This document shows, one piece after another, positions 1 through 11,350 of a stretch of 64,000 nucleotides of DNA. The stretch is from Parasponia andersonii. Lineage: Eukaryota; Streptophyta; Magnoliopsida; Rosales; Cannabaceae. The notes under the pieces are model-generated. The model ran no database searches. It was not told the DNA's origin and saw only the letters and a program-made list of their open reading frames with translations. Position 1 is the stretch's first letter. The number at the start of each line of letters is the position of its first letter. Location of the stretch: positions 428,127 through 492,126 of the forward strand of contig JXTB01000092.1 of assembly GCA_002914805.1 (NCBI GenBank). Reading direction: 5' to 3'. A program made the position numbers and the translations under genes.

Positions 1-3000
1 GTGTTAAAGAAAAGTTTGAACGTCAAAAAGAAATTTCAAAAGAAGAGATAAAATTAAGAAAAATGTGTGAAAGTCTTTTTTTTTCCTTTCTTTTTATAAT
101 TAAAAAAAGAATGCTTGTGAAAGTTGTTACAGTTACTATTCTTATTCCAAGCTATGTCACTGACCTCTCTGGCCTCTCTGCTAGCGGTCCCTGTCCTAAG
201 GTCATGAGCACTTCATATTTTTGCAACTGGCTATAGTTTTGGTCCCATCAATAGTACAGTAGCTGAGACGACAGAGACGCGTACAATTTTGATTTGGAAG
301 GCCCATAATTGGTTTTTGATGGTACAAGAAACTATATATATATATATATATATCACATATATTTTTTTTTAGCCAAGCATGTTTATTTCGTAGTATGCAT
401 TTTTTTTTTAAATATAAAAATAAAAAAGAACATTAATAGTGCACATTTTTTCATGTACTTCATTATAGCAATTAGATCATCGTTAGATAGTGATCTCTAA
501 CGGTGATCCAAAGATTTAAAAAAAAAATACCTATTAGATTGGCAACTATATATATATATATATATATACATGAGTCAGTGGCAAACATTTATACATTTAT
601 GTGTCTGAACAAGTACATACATAGTACCTAAATTATGAAAAGAAAAATTATCATTTTTATATCTTGTATTTTGACACTTTGTTCAGTTTATATTTTATGT
701 TTTAGTTATTATTAATATTGATGCTTAAATTTTATATTTGTTAGAAATTTATATTCTGCCACTAATTTAGAACAGTTAATTTACCAAGATGATTTAATAA
801 ATTTATTCTCGGATAAGTTTTTATATAGTTTATTTTCAATTTTTTAAACGGTAACTTGTTAAATTAACTGCTCTAAATTGGTGTCAGGGTATAAATTTAT
901 AACAGATTTCAAATCTAAAGGTCAATGTTGATAATAACCAAAAGAGAAGGTATAATTTGAACAAAATATCAAAATGTATAAATATCCCTTATGAAAACAA
1001 GAAACTTGTAAAGTAATGCTTTCCCTTAGATGCCAATATGGTACATTTCACACTTATAAATAGTGCATAAGGAAAATGATGCGCTAATTTTATTTTCCTT
1101 TGAAAAATGACACGTGAATATGTAAATATAGTAGTGATAGGAGGAAAAGTAGAAATAGGAAAATTAGGACCAGAAAAAAAAAAAAAAAAAAAAGTGTACA
1201 CGAGGATGTAACTTTTGAGAGCCTAGATTTCTAATTTTCTATATAATAGATAACATCAGTGACTGGCCTATGAACCTAGCCTTTAAAATGTACCTGCATA
1301 GACAGGAAAATGATGGACCATCATAAAAAAATATTAGAGTAAATAGTCTTCCCACGATAGAATACTGTGATATCTCAACAACCAAGCATAAAATAATTTT
1401 CCATTTATGTTATATATAGTAGGGCATATAATAAGAAACCTAATAAGGTATACAAAGGGAATCATACCCTTAATTCCTTTAGAACGGTTAATATTCTTAA
1501 ATAGTTAACCACATTCACAATTAAACTTTTCATTTCTCAACTTAAAAAATAAATTAAATTAATTACATATAATCATTTTTTCGAAAATATATATTTATTT
1601 ATTTTGAATTTATTCACAACATAATTAATAGGTCAGATAGACCTGCAAGAATGGGCCACTGGCCCAAAGGATGAGACTGATTAAACAATAATACCGAGAG
1701 AAGCGCCTACCTTGGTTTCAGTTGGCAGTTAACCATCATTTTCTGGGGTCCAATTTGTAGCCAACAGTTTATTTAAATTCAAATTCCAACAAAATATAAA
1801 AACATGTGGCCAACATTTATGGTCTATATATCTATAAATAAATACATCTATGTGTATAAATTAAGGTATATGTATACGTGATAATGCACGAGTTGGTGTT
1901 GTATGTGCATTATTATTTATCTATACGTGCATACGAGTTGGTGTTATGCGGTCGAGAATTAAAAAAAGTGACGGCGATATGTCACCTGAAATTAAAGGAA
2001 AAAGGAAAAAAATTATGAGCCAGCATCATTTTTTTTTCTTTTTCCTTTATTTTTTAGAGAGAAATAATCATAAATCAGCCTGAGATTTTGTTATTTATAG
2101 CCTTGTCTTTTTGTTGGATGTGCATTTATTTTCTTACATGTATCAGAATTACAGAGCGAGTTGTCCCACTGAGAATTGCTGATTGTTGGGCCCAACCAAC
2201 AATTATTAATGGCAAAGTTACAGCCCCACACTTCTGAATTAAAAAAAAAAAAAAACAAATTAAAACATACACGACTACTTTTTAACTTTATATGCAGCTT
2301 ACTATGAATTGTTTTTTTTTCACCCAAAAATAAAGATGGGCTAAATCCAATTATATACAAATTAAAATCACATAATTTCAATTAATTTTTTTAAAGGAAA
2401 ACGTAGTAATTGAGATTTTTTTATTTTTTTTTCCAATAAGAAAGAAGGGAGGCAGTCCCCGTATGTGTGTATACCCATAAAAATAACTCAATAAGTGAAG
2501 AGGAAATTACGTGGAAATGTACGTGAAATCACAACTAGTGTGACTGAAAATGACTGCAGAGAATATATTCGCTTTTATTAATTATGGAAATTGCCAGCAA
2601 AGAAAAAGGAAAATTATTTATCTACATACACGTTGGTGGGAAAGATAATATTTCTATATATATGCATAAAACTATTGAGTTGGTCATCATTAAATTACTG
2701 AGGAATCTTCCTTTGTTTATGTCAGTAGCACTTGTACTGATAACTCAGACTATTTATAGTTAATGCTTTTCAAACATGGAATAGTTACTAATATTAACTT
2801 TTAAGTCCTACTACCAATTTTGCTCATTATACGCACTAATAAACCAATTGAAGCAAAATATTATATTAATTAATTTCGAATGATAAACACGGCTTATAGA
2901 GCTTTTACAATCATATTGATTCATAATACCACAATCATATTGATTCATAATACCATGATAATTAGAAAATGAGATAATGGTGTACCCCTCCTTTTTGCTA

Positions 3001-6000
3001 ATAGAGATTTGATGCTAGCTCAGTATAAGATCCTTGGAATGTATGCGAGGGAAGAAATATGAATTTTAATTATGCTAATTTATATATAAATTTAATAATA
3101 AAACATCTTTCGGAAAAATAATTAGAAAATGAGAACAATATACAATCTAATTTTCATTTAAAAAAATTAATCTATTGACAAAATACTTACAAATTTATTG
3201 GTTAAAGTGTCCCAAGCTAAAATAGGAAGCTAGAAATTTTAAGAAAATTAAAATTATTAAAACCTAACGTAGCTGGAAACCACCCAAATGTGACCCAGAG
3301 ATAATCAAAATTGATGGAATCAAAGTTTTACTCAACCATATCAAATCAGTTGTTACTTTAAAAAACACTTCCCTAAAGCAATTAAAATCTTAATTATTAA
3401 ATTAAATAACCCAAATTATGAAATTTAAAAATTCATCCCAAATTTGAGTATTTGGTTATGCTTATTTTATTGGAATTATACAATCCGGATCAAAGATGAT
3501 GTATATAAATAAATACATAAATATATTTGTATATTAGATTCATTAAATATAGTTTGAGGTAGAGCTCATTTGAAGATATGATAATCAGGATGAACACACG
3601 GAAAAAAAAAACAAAAAAAAAAAAAGATAGAATATAATGGAATTTCATGTATACTAGTCCCACGGTGGTTAACAGTTGGGAAGGTTTTCCAAAGCAAAAT
3701 AATAAATAATTTTGTCCATTTTTTGGTTTGGCACATAATATTGAACTTAGATTAGAATAATTGAGTGACCAACCAAAATGACCAAAAGCCAAGAGACTAT
3801 TTACTAAACAAAGCAACAATGGCAGTGGAACCGAAAAGGATAGGAAGAACCAAAATAATCCAGGCATCACGTAGATCATGGGATATGCATTTTTGTGTGG
3901 GGGAGCTAGTGAGCATAAACTTGCTACACAAAAATACTTATTTATTTATTTTTTTAATTTTCCATTGTATCAACTCGATAATTAATAAAACCATGACAAT
4001 GACACATGAACTTCTCTCTATCTTTTTCAATTGCCAGCTTCGTTTTACCGTAACTAGGTTAATTTTTTTTTTTTTTCATCTTTTTCATCTTTCATCTTTC
4101 ATCTTTGGTTGCAATCGTAAGTCATAAAGGAATCATTTTCATCCGATTTAAATTAAATTGTGTACCCATGATCAATGACAATGACATTAAGTCTCTATGA
4201 CATTTTGCTTATTTTAATTTTATTTTGAATTTGCATACGTATCATTAGTCACTGTCTGATTTGGAATTCAGAATAAGATGTGGTCTGAAAAACGAGTGAT
4301 ATCAAAGTCTGAAGGCGAAAAAAGTTTTGTTTTAGTTTACAGTATAGCACTTTTGACATGACGAGGGGATATTCGTTGGGAAAGGATGACAACGAAGGCA
4401 GTAAATAAATTTATAATCACTCAACTATCAAGGTTTACTAAGCTCCTTTTAGAAGAAAAAGAGAAACAAACCAGATCAGCCTTAGGTCAGTAAATATCAC
4501 TAAATGGGCACAAGTCACCACTAAGATGGAATGTGAAGAATGTGAAAAGACCAAGACTAATATTTAAAATTTTGATGTCATGGAGTGATGTGTAAGAAAA
4601 AAAAAAAAAAGGGTTTTCACTTGTCATTATAATTTATAACCGTGGTGATATGTTTTCTCAATTTTTTATTTTCTTTTCTTGGGATAGGCTTTGGTGACTA
4701 CACCGTGCCTCTAATATTGAAGTATAAAGTTTGAATTGTAATATTTATATAGATGGATATATTTGTATATTATCCATACCTTGCAGACTCATTTAATTTG
4801 GGAATGTTTGTTGGGCCCATCCGTAGACATTATGACTCAGGCCTGTTTTATAGTACCTGACTTGTTATTTGACTATTTTTTTTGACCCAAAGCTTAGTGT
4901 ATACGATGAAATTTAAAAATTTATAACTAAATATACTACTCATTTAATTACAAAAATAAAAGAACGAGATATTCTACATTTAAAAGAAATCGATATTTAT
5001 AAAATATGAATATCTACTTAAACCATTTAAAAAATTGGTAAGCTACCTAATTTTCTAATAATATAATAGTCTGTGCGGCGGGCACGAGTTAAGACCGAAG
5101 AGAAGATAACATCATGGTAAGATAGTGAGTAGACTCATTGCTCACATATGTGAAATTTAGGCCCAGTACCAGCTTTTTTGCCTTATATGTTACCAATGCC
5201 CCTTTTTCATTTCAATTGTTTCATACCAGTTTTTACGTATACATTTCATGTATAATCTGTGTCATATAAATTAAAAAATATTTCTAGGTATTCCTATGGT
5301 ATACATTTTATACACGTGGTTTATATTTCTCCAAAAAATAGGTATGAATCCGTTAAAACTAAAAGGAAAACGAGTATCTATGTAAATATACCTAAGAAAT
5401 GAGTATTTATCGACTTTGTTTTTCTGGCACATATTCTGGAGGCCCAATTTTTTTTCAGCCTAATTTCCGAAAAAGTAAAGGCCCACTCAACTCAACTAGT
5501 TGACACATACCGAAAGTTGTTTGATATCGCTTGAGATATCACAACGGTCTCCCTCATTTTTTTTTTGTCTTCATTTCGATAAATGTCCCTTTTTTTCATA
5601 GCTAAATAGTATAATCAATTTTACACTAGGTATTTAAACGGATGTGTACATTTTTATACCGGGTAAAGAGATTTTGCATTTGGCATATACGTGTGTGTAG
5701 TCATGTAGCGGCTATTTTACAACAATATTTGAAAAATGGAATATCTATATTCAAGAGGCCCAAAAATAGGCTATTTTGCAAGAGCCTCGATTGTTTTCAA
5801 CAATAGAAACAAACAACCGTCTTTTTTTTTTTTCTAAAAGAAAAATCAAGTTAATCACTGATTTTATGAAGTAAAAAGAAGAAAATAAATGTCGTTAAAT
5901 TGGTGATTTATCAAACAAGTTGAACACCAACAAAAAAGGGATATTTTTGAAATAAATATCCGAGTCCAAAAACGTTGTGATAGGACACCAGAACACTAAA

Positions 6001-7360
6001 AAAAAAAAAAGTTGAAGCAGAACTTTATGTCAAACTCTAAGCGTTAATGCTGAAAATATACAAATATAAATATTCAGGCTCCCTAAAAAGGTAGTCAAAG
6101 AATAATGATTTTCTTTCTTTTTTTTAAAAAAAGAGCTATATTATAGCACAAAGGTATCAATTGCAACTAGCCAGACGTGATAATTGGCAACACAACCCCG
6201 AACAAACACTCTTAAAAAAACTAAAAAGTTCCATTAATGTTGTTTTAGTTAAGAGCATGTAGTAGTTACAAAACAATTAACTACTGTAATTTCTCCACAA
6301 GACAATAATTTATTATTATTACTACTTCAAAAGCACAATTAAGCTATGAAATAACTATCAATAAGCTGTTAGACTTTTGGGCTAAAGTCTTAGAAGCTTA
6401 TAATCAGTTTATGTCCTATATGAGTGGATTAATATGAATAGAAATAGGCAACATAAGGAGACTTTAATTTCTTATCTTCTATTATTATTAAATTAAATAT
6501 TAAAAATTAATAATACTAAGATATTTGAATGCTAGATTTGAATTAGCTAATAGGTCTCTACTAACTAGGCATTTTTTTTTTCCTATTATTAGGGAATAAG
6601 AAAATATCATGATTTGAATAGAAATGGTAGGTATGCTTTATTAACCAGAGTCTCAAAAAATAATATAGAGAAAATATATTTTCCCTCTTCTATCTCTTTC
6701 TATCTATCTATCTAAATAATTCCGGTGAGTATTTTTGAGTGGTGAAATATATAATAATTGTTCTTATAATCGCGCGAGTATTAAAAAAAAATCTTTCTAC
6801 GATGAACATAAGGCACTAAGGCAATTACTATCCTAGGAAAACCAACGAATAGGAGGATTCAACTCTCACTACCGTCAAATAAGCTTCTGACAGAACAAAA
6901 AAGAAAAAAACTTAAGGAAGGATGTCCACTCGACATTCATACACATTTCGTTATTATTATTATTATTATTATTATTGTTAAAAAAAAAAAAAAGAGAAAA
7001 GAAATAAGGGAAAAGGTGGAAAGAATAGAAGGAGGGGGTCCCAAATGTTTGGTGAGACCTAACACAAAATAGAATTAAATGGGGGATACGAGGGGGAAAT
7101 CATGTGGGGAGGGGTGGGCATGGACCCTGGACGCTGGTGGACATGGCTAAAGGAGTTCGGCTTTTCAACGCCCACTTGTGGACATCATCATTTTTTTGCG
7201 CTTACCACTCTTCTCCTCTCTGACCCTTTTGCGAATAATTAGTACCAAAATCCAATTTTACTGTGGATCTTCTACTTTTGACTGTTTTGTGAAATGAAAA
7301 TAAATAATTTGGAATGCTACTCACATCACATCATTGCTGTTTTTTTCTTTCTTTTTTTTT

Positions 7361-7397
<37 letters not shown>

Positions 7398-9240
7398 TAT
7401 TTCAATTTTAATCAAGTAAGGTTAAGGAGTCACACACCTTAATTATGAAACTTAATCTTTATAACTAACCTATCGTATACCAACACCCGTGAAAGTTGTA
7501 CATGATCATTTCTAACTGAGTGAATTGCATCACTTCTTTGTGCATGTTAAATACTGTTTTCTCATTGTTCATTTTTCACGTTTTATTTCCTCCTTCGTGC
7601 TTGCTCATCATGAGTTTTCTAGCTATAGCTGTTAGTGTGACATTAATTTCCTATGAAAATTACGGAAAAGAAAATCATTTAGAGAAGTAAAATTTTCAAG
7701 CTAAAGTTCTTTCATACAAGTTAGGGCCATAAATATATATACACGTAAATTTTGGTCATGATTAATAAGTTGAAATGATTGCGTTGGGAATTACCTGAAC
7801 TATATTATGTGTGTAAAACTATCTACTAAGTACGTACTAACCCAGAAAAGTGCCTTGGGGGTGATATTGTTGACAAGTAGCGATTGGGAATCTTGGATCA
7901 ATAATATGCAATGTTGAAAAATGGTAAAAAATATGAGAAAAAGAGCACCAATTCATTTGGAATCATCATGATATCGAGCTTGAGTGTTTGTGAGCTATAT
8001 CATATAGTCATATATACATAAAAAAAAAAATAAAAAAAAAATAATAATAATATACATTAAAGGTCACTATCTGTATTCCTTTGCATGAGAACTTGACCGC
8101 GTTTTCAGGTAGCTGTCTAAGCATCCCAAATTGTGTTCTTTCCAACCCCATGTGATGCTATAGCTATTTAATAGGAAAGGGGAAACACTATTTTTATTTT
8201 ATTATTTTATTTTTACTTTTTACCTTTCTTTTTTGGCCTAATTATCAATGAATTAACTCTATCTTTTCTTTGTTAGGAAATTGACCGTTGTGATCATTTA
8301 TATCATTTCTCTAATTTCCTTTTACTTCTTAATTCTCGAATAATATGATCTGCATGCACTAATAAGGTACACGTTATCATAATAGGCATGTTATTTTTTT
8401 TTTCAGAAAAATGTTATTTGTGCACATGATGTAACACAAGTTTATGGAAAAGAATGGGGTAAAATCTAAACATAAGGACAAATGATATGCCAGCAGTCAA
8501 AATTGTGATTGGTTAAGTTTTTTAATCCTGATTGCACATGTCTTATACAAAAGAAAATATAAAGTATTAGGGAATCAAATTGAATGTCTCTCTCAAAACT
8601 CTCTCTCTCTCTCTCTCTCTACCCTTTTTGGGATTCTAGTTTTTCTTCTGTCAGCAGCAGCTGATCACCAAAGTCATCACAAAAAAATAAAAATAAAAAA
8701 AAATAAAGGAGGTTTCTGGCATTAATAAGGGCAAATCAGCTTTTTCCATGACAAAACTTTCTATGTACAAAAGCCTTTATTGCAAGAAAGATAGAACTAA
8801 AGAAAGAGGCATTACCTCTCTGTTCTCTTAGGCCTTATAGCACTCTAATAATACAGTGGATATTTTGTACAGAAGAGCAGTCACGAGGGGGAAACTCTTT
8901 TTTTTTTTTTTTTACCAGATCTGAGAGAGAATACTTATTCTCCTCCCTTTCTCTTCACAAAACTTTTCTTATAATTAACTGATCAGAGCAACAACATATA
9001 AAACAACGAAACTGATGAATCATGATATCGCCCCTTTCCCCCCATCTCTTCTGCAACTACTGCATTTTTCTGATCCCACAATAATAATAGTTATAATAAT
9101 AACAATACAATTCAAAAATATTGATTGCCTTAACAGAATAAGTAAGACACTCTTTTCTTCCCCACTAAAAGCAAGATTTATGTCATTAATACTCTCAAGC
9201 AGTATTTTTTTTTTTCACTAAAAGACTAGCAACTGCCATA
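1..9240. other. AT-rich intergenic region, no gene recognised
   Basis: No reading frame here resembles a known plant protein, and the longest frames are low-complexity. The stretch holds (TA)n tracts (about 334-352 and 550-567), a MITE-like copy at 365-562, a 26-bp tandem duplication near 2905-2955, an ATT microsatellite near 6950-6976, a long poly-T near 7340-7396 and a CT tract near 8600-8628. I found no tRNA, rRNA or convincing miRNA foldback by eye. Confidence 0.5.
365..562 (-). mobile_element. MITE copy, degenerate (same family as 60334-60604)
   Basis: Read on the minus strand, this stretch begins GTTGCCAATCTAATAGG, runs into poly-T, and then carries a block with the words GGATCACC and ATAATGAAGTACATGAAAA. 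The same words occur in the same order in the element at 60334-60604, which has clear terminal inverted repeats. Here only one terminus is well preserved; the other runs into poly-T and TA repeats. It lies beside a (TA)n tract, as the better copy does. Family assignment rests on this internal match only. Confidence 0.5.
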
Positions 9241-9494
9241 CATTTTTATATATTCACTTTTTTCCTCCGAAAATTATAGAACATATGTACGTAGGAAATA
9301 CTACAAATTTTAAAAACTTTGTTAAAATAGAGGGAAAAAAAAGTAAACCCAAGTTGAAAATTCAAGTTCTTCAGCACTTGCTGCGATCTTGTTTGAGGAA
9401 GAGAAGTGAGAAATAATTCTATATAGAGATAATTTTAAGTAAGGACTATTGATTATTGTAGCTAAGCTAAGGCTATACTATAATTGAATTTAAA

Positions 9495-9515
9495 AAGCTC
9501 ATGAGGGATAGACAA
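9495..9515 (-). promoter_or_regulatory. 3' miR390 target site of TAS3 (cleavage site)
   Basis: The plus strand matches miR390 at positions 1-7 and 9-17, with mismatches at position 8 and at 18-21. The centre (positions 9-11) is fully paired, as slicing requires, in contrast to the 5' site. The predicted cut lies between 9504 and 9505 and would set the 21-nt phase for the 229 nt between the two sites. The position-8 mismatch is not one I expect from the family. Confidence 0.88.
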
Positions 9516-9631
9516 GGAAGGAGAGGATGAATTGGTCAGGAATAGGGAAAAAGAATTGCAAAACTCAATATCAGAAAACACTGACAGAGAGTTTGCGATC
9601 AAAGAGAAAAGAAAGATAATAAACACAAAAT

Positions 9632-9652
9632 AGGGTCTTACAAGGTCAAGAA
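9632..9652 (-). ncRNA. tasiARF unit, proximal to the cleavage site (D7-like)
   Basis: The minus strand begins TTCTTGACCTTGTAAGACC and ends with CT, matching the conserved tasiARF that targets ARF2, ARF3 and ARF4. It abuts the second unit directly. Counting 21-nt steps from the predicted cut (between 9504 and 9505) gives register 7 at 9631-9651, one nucleotide from the unit's own boundaries. Confidence 0.93.
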
Positions 9653-9673
9653 AAGGTCTTACAAGGTCAAGAA
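9653..9673 (-). ncRNA. tasiARF unit, distal (D8-like)
   Basis: The minus strand begins TTCTTGACCTTGTAAGACC and ends TT. Nineteen of its 21 nt are identical to the neighbouring unit, and only the last two positions distinguish them (TT here, CT there). Two tandem tasiARFs are typical of long eudicot TAS3 genes. Confidence 0.93.
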
Positions 9674-9744
9674 GATTTAAAATAAAAAAAAAAATAAAAA
9701 AGTTTAGGAATAAGTTAGACGAAGAAAAAAAGAAGAGAAATAAA

Positions 9745-9765
9745 AAGCTCAGGTAGGATAGCACC
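9745..9765 (-). promoter_or_regulatory. 5' miR390 target site of TAS3 (non-cleavable type)
   Basis: The plus strand at these 21 positions equals miR390 except at miRNA positions 10, 11 and 19; the change at 19 leaves a G:U pair. The RNA site reads GGTGCTATCC-TACCTGAGCTT when split at its centre. Mismatches at 10-11 are expected to block slicing, so this site should bind miR390-AGO7 without being cut, as in Arabidopsis TAS3. Confidence 0.92.
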
Positions 9766-9773
9766 GCATCCGA

Positions 9774-10345
9774 TTAAGATGAACCGGCACCAACCAAAAT
9801 AGAATTAATTTTACTTATTCCAAATTGGCTCCCAAAGAGAATTTGATCTGTCCCTTGGATTACATGAGAAGGGTAGTTAATCATGGTCATTATCATGATT
9901 ATCATATTGTCTTTCTCAAGATGATCTGCAAAAGTTAATATTGGTAACGTAATTAGATGCAAAAACTAATATATATATATATATATATATTACCAAATTT
10001 TTGTGACTAGGAAAAGAATTTACTTGAAGCATAAGCAAAAATATTTAAATTACATGTGTTAAGTACAACAGATATTTTATGCCGAGAAATATTTGATATC
10101 TATTACAAAAAAAAAAAAAAAAAACTAGCACAAGTTTGACAAGGAGATTATTATAGATCATGCACCATGGATATAAATTAAAGTAATCTTAGCACAATAT
10201 TTCATTTAGATTAAGCTTCCACAACACCATATATTTTCATATTTGTACATAAAATATGTATAATATGTTTATATGTAGATATATATTTACCTTGTAGAAG
10301 CTTGTGTCTTGCTCTCATCCTCCCGAGTTTTTCTCGCTGCTTCAT
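9774..10345 (-). CDS. Spliced leader ORF of TAS3 (68 aa)
   Basis: Exon 1 is 10345-10291 (55 nt, start MKQREKLGRM) and exon 2 is 9925-9774. The donor reads CAAG|GTAAAT and the acceptor TTTTGCAG|ATC. Joining them keeps one open frame of 68 codons ending GAGSS-stop. The stop codon (9776-9774) lies 8 nt upstream of the 5' miR390 site. Known TAS3 RNAs carry a short ORF ending just before this site, where ribosomes stall against the miR390-AGO7-SGS3 complex; this promotes siRNA production. The peptide has no recognised domain. Its function may lie in the act of translation and the stop position rather than in the product. Splicing is inferred from consensus sites and frame continuity. Confidence 0.75.
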
Positions 10346-10465
10346 TATAATTCAGAGAGAGAGAGAGAGAGAAGATGTGGAGAAGAAATATAGTATTATG
10401 TATGCAAGGTAAGCAATACGAACGAACGAATGAATGAATGGGAAGAAGTGGAGTAAGCGGCGAGG

Positions 10466-10472
10466 TTTATAT
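10466..10472 (-). promoter_or_regulatory. TATA-like box for TAS3
   Basis: The minus strand reads CCATATAAACC here, about 120 nt upstream of the leader ATG and followed by a CT-rich leader. A start site about 30 nt downstream (near 10440) would fit. A CACGTG G-box core lies further upstream near 10794. Both are positional inferences. Confidence 0.45.
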
Positions 10473-10479
10473 GGAGTTG

Positions 10480-11312
10480 GGGGCCTCACTGGGCTGCCCT
10501 GATGGACCTGACAGTGACAGCTCCAAGGCCCAGAAAGAATGTAAACGGACTCGATGACATCACTCAAATCGGGCTGCCCGGCCGACCCTTTCTCGAATAG
10601 AATATAATTATTAATAATATGAAAAACATAATCACAAAAATATACATTTTTTTTTTTTTTAAAAAGAAGTAAATAATGAAGTAAAAGCCAATACCCCATT
10701 TGTTTGGCTCTGGGTTTGGCCCGTGCAATTAAACCCTCCTGCCCTATCCATTTAAGGAGTTGTCCGTACGATCAAGAGTTCTGATTGTCCGTCCACGTGG
10801 CGGAATCTGAGCCGTTGGTGTTTAAGTTGGGGTGGGGCTGGGGTGCAAAATGGTGCTCGTGCGGGTTCCAAATTTTGCAAAGTTGCAGTGGCTCGTTTAA
10901 ATCCACACGTACGTACGTGTCGGACTGCACCGCATTAGCATAACATATAAAGTCATTGGCCCCTTTATATTAATAATAATTATAATAAACTAAGTTTAAA
11001 GGGTTCTACAACTTTGACTATTCTTCATGCCAAAGAAGCAACCACAATCTTCAAAAATTAATAAATTAAGAATGAAAAATAAAAAATCAGTTTGACGAAG
11101 CCAGCTAAGCATAGTAATATTTTAAGGTACTATTGACTAAGCCTTAAATTGAGTTACACGTAAACTACGATGAGTAAGAACAAGCAAAGATTATCGTTGT
11201 TAGTGGCTCACCAGATTCTTCTATGTTATTAATAAAAAGTTATAATACTAAGAACATATTAATTTGTTGTGTTTGCATGGGAAAATAGTATAGGTACTTT
11301 CTTATATAATTA

Positions 11313-11350
<38 letters not shown>

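Larger units (their letters stand above)
9450..10440 (-). ncRNA. TAS3: TAS3 trans-acting siRNA precursor (tasiARF locus)
   Basis: TAS3 transcripts are bound by miR390-AGO7 at two sites, converted to double-stranded RNA by RDR6/SGS3 and diced by DCL4 into 21-nt siRNAs. The tasiARFs then silence AUXIN RESPONSE FACTOR 2/3/4, affecting leaf polarity, phase change and lateral roots. Seen here on the minus strand, in order: a TATA-like ATATAAA (10466-10472), a CT-rich leader, an ATG (10343-10345), an intron (10290-9926), a short ORF ending at 9774, a 5' miR390 site (9745-9765), two adjacent 21-nt tasiARF units (9632-9673) and a 3' miR390 site (9495-9515). This is the layout of Arabidopsis TAS3a. 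The transcript ends are inferred: start near 10440 from the TATA position, and the 3' end is unknown and probably beyond 9450. Confidence 0.93.

Noticed and set aside
3490..4127. Two overlapping frames of 120-129 codons on opposite strands
   Set aside because: They overlap each other, are hydrophobic and low-complexity, and have no recognised similarity.
9462..9764. Open frame of 100 codons on the minus strand across the TAS3 core
   Set aside because: It starts on a GTG, is Phe/Leu/Ser low-complexity and simply reads through the miR390 sites and tasiARFs.
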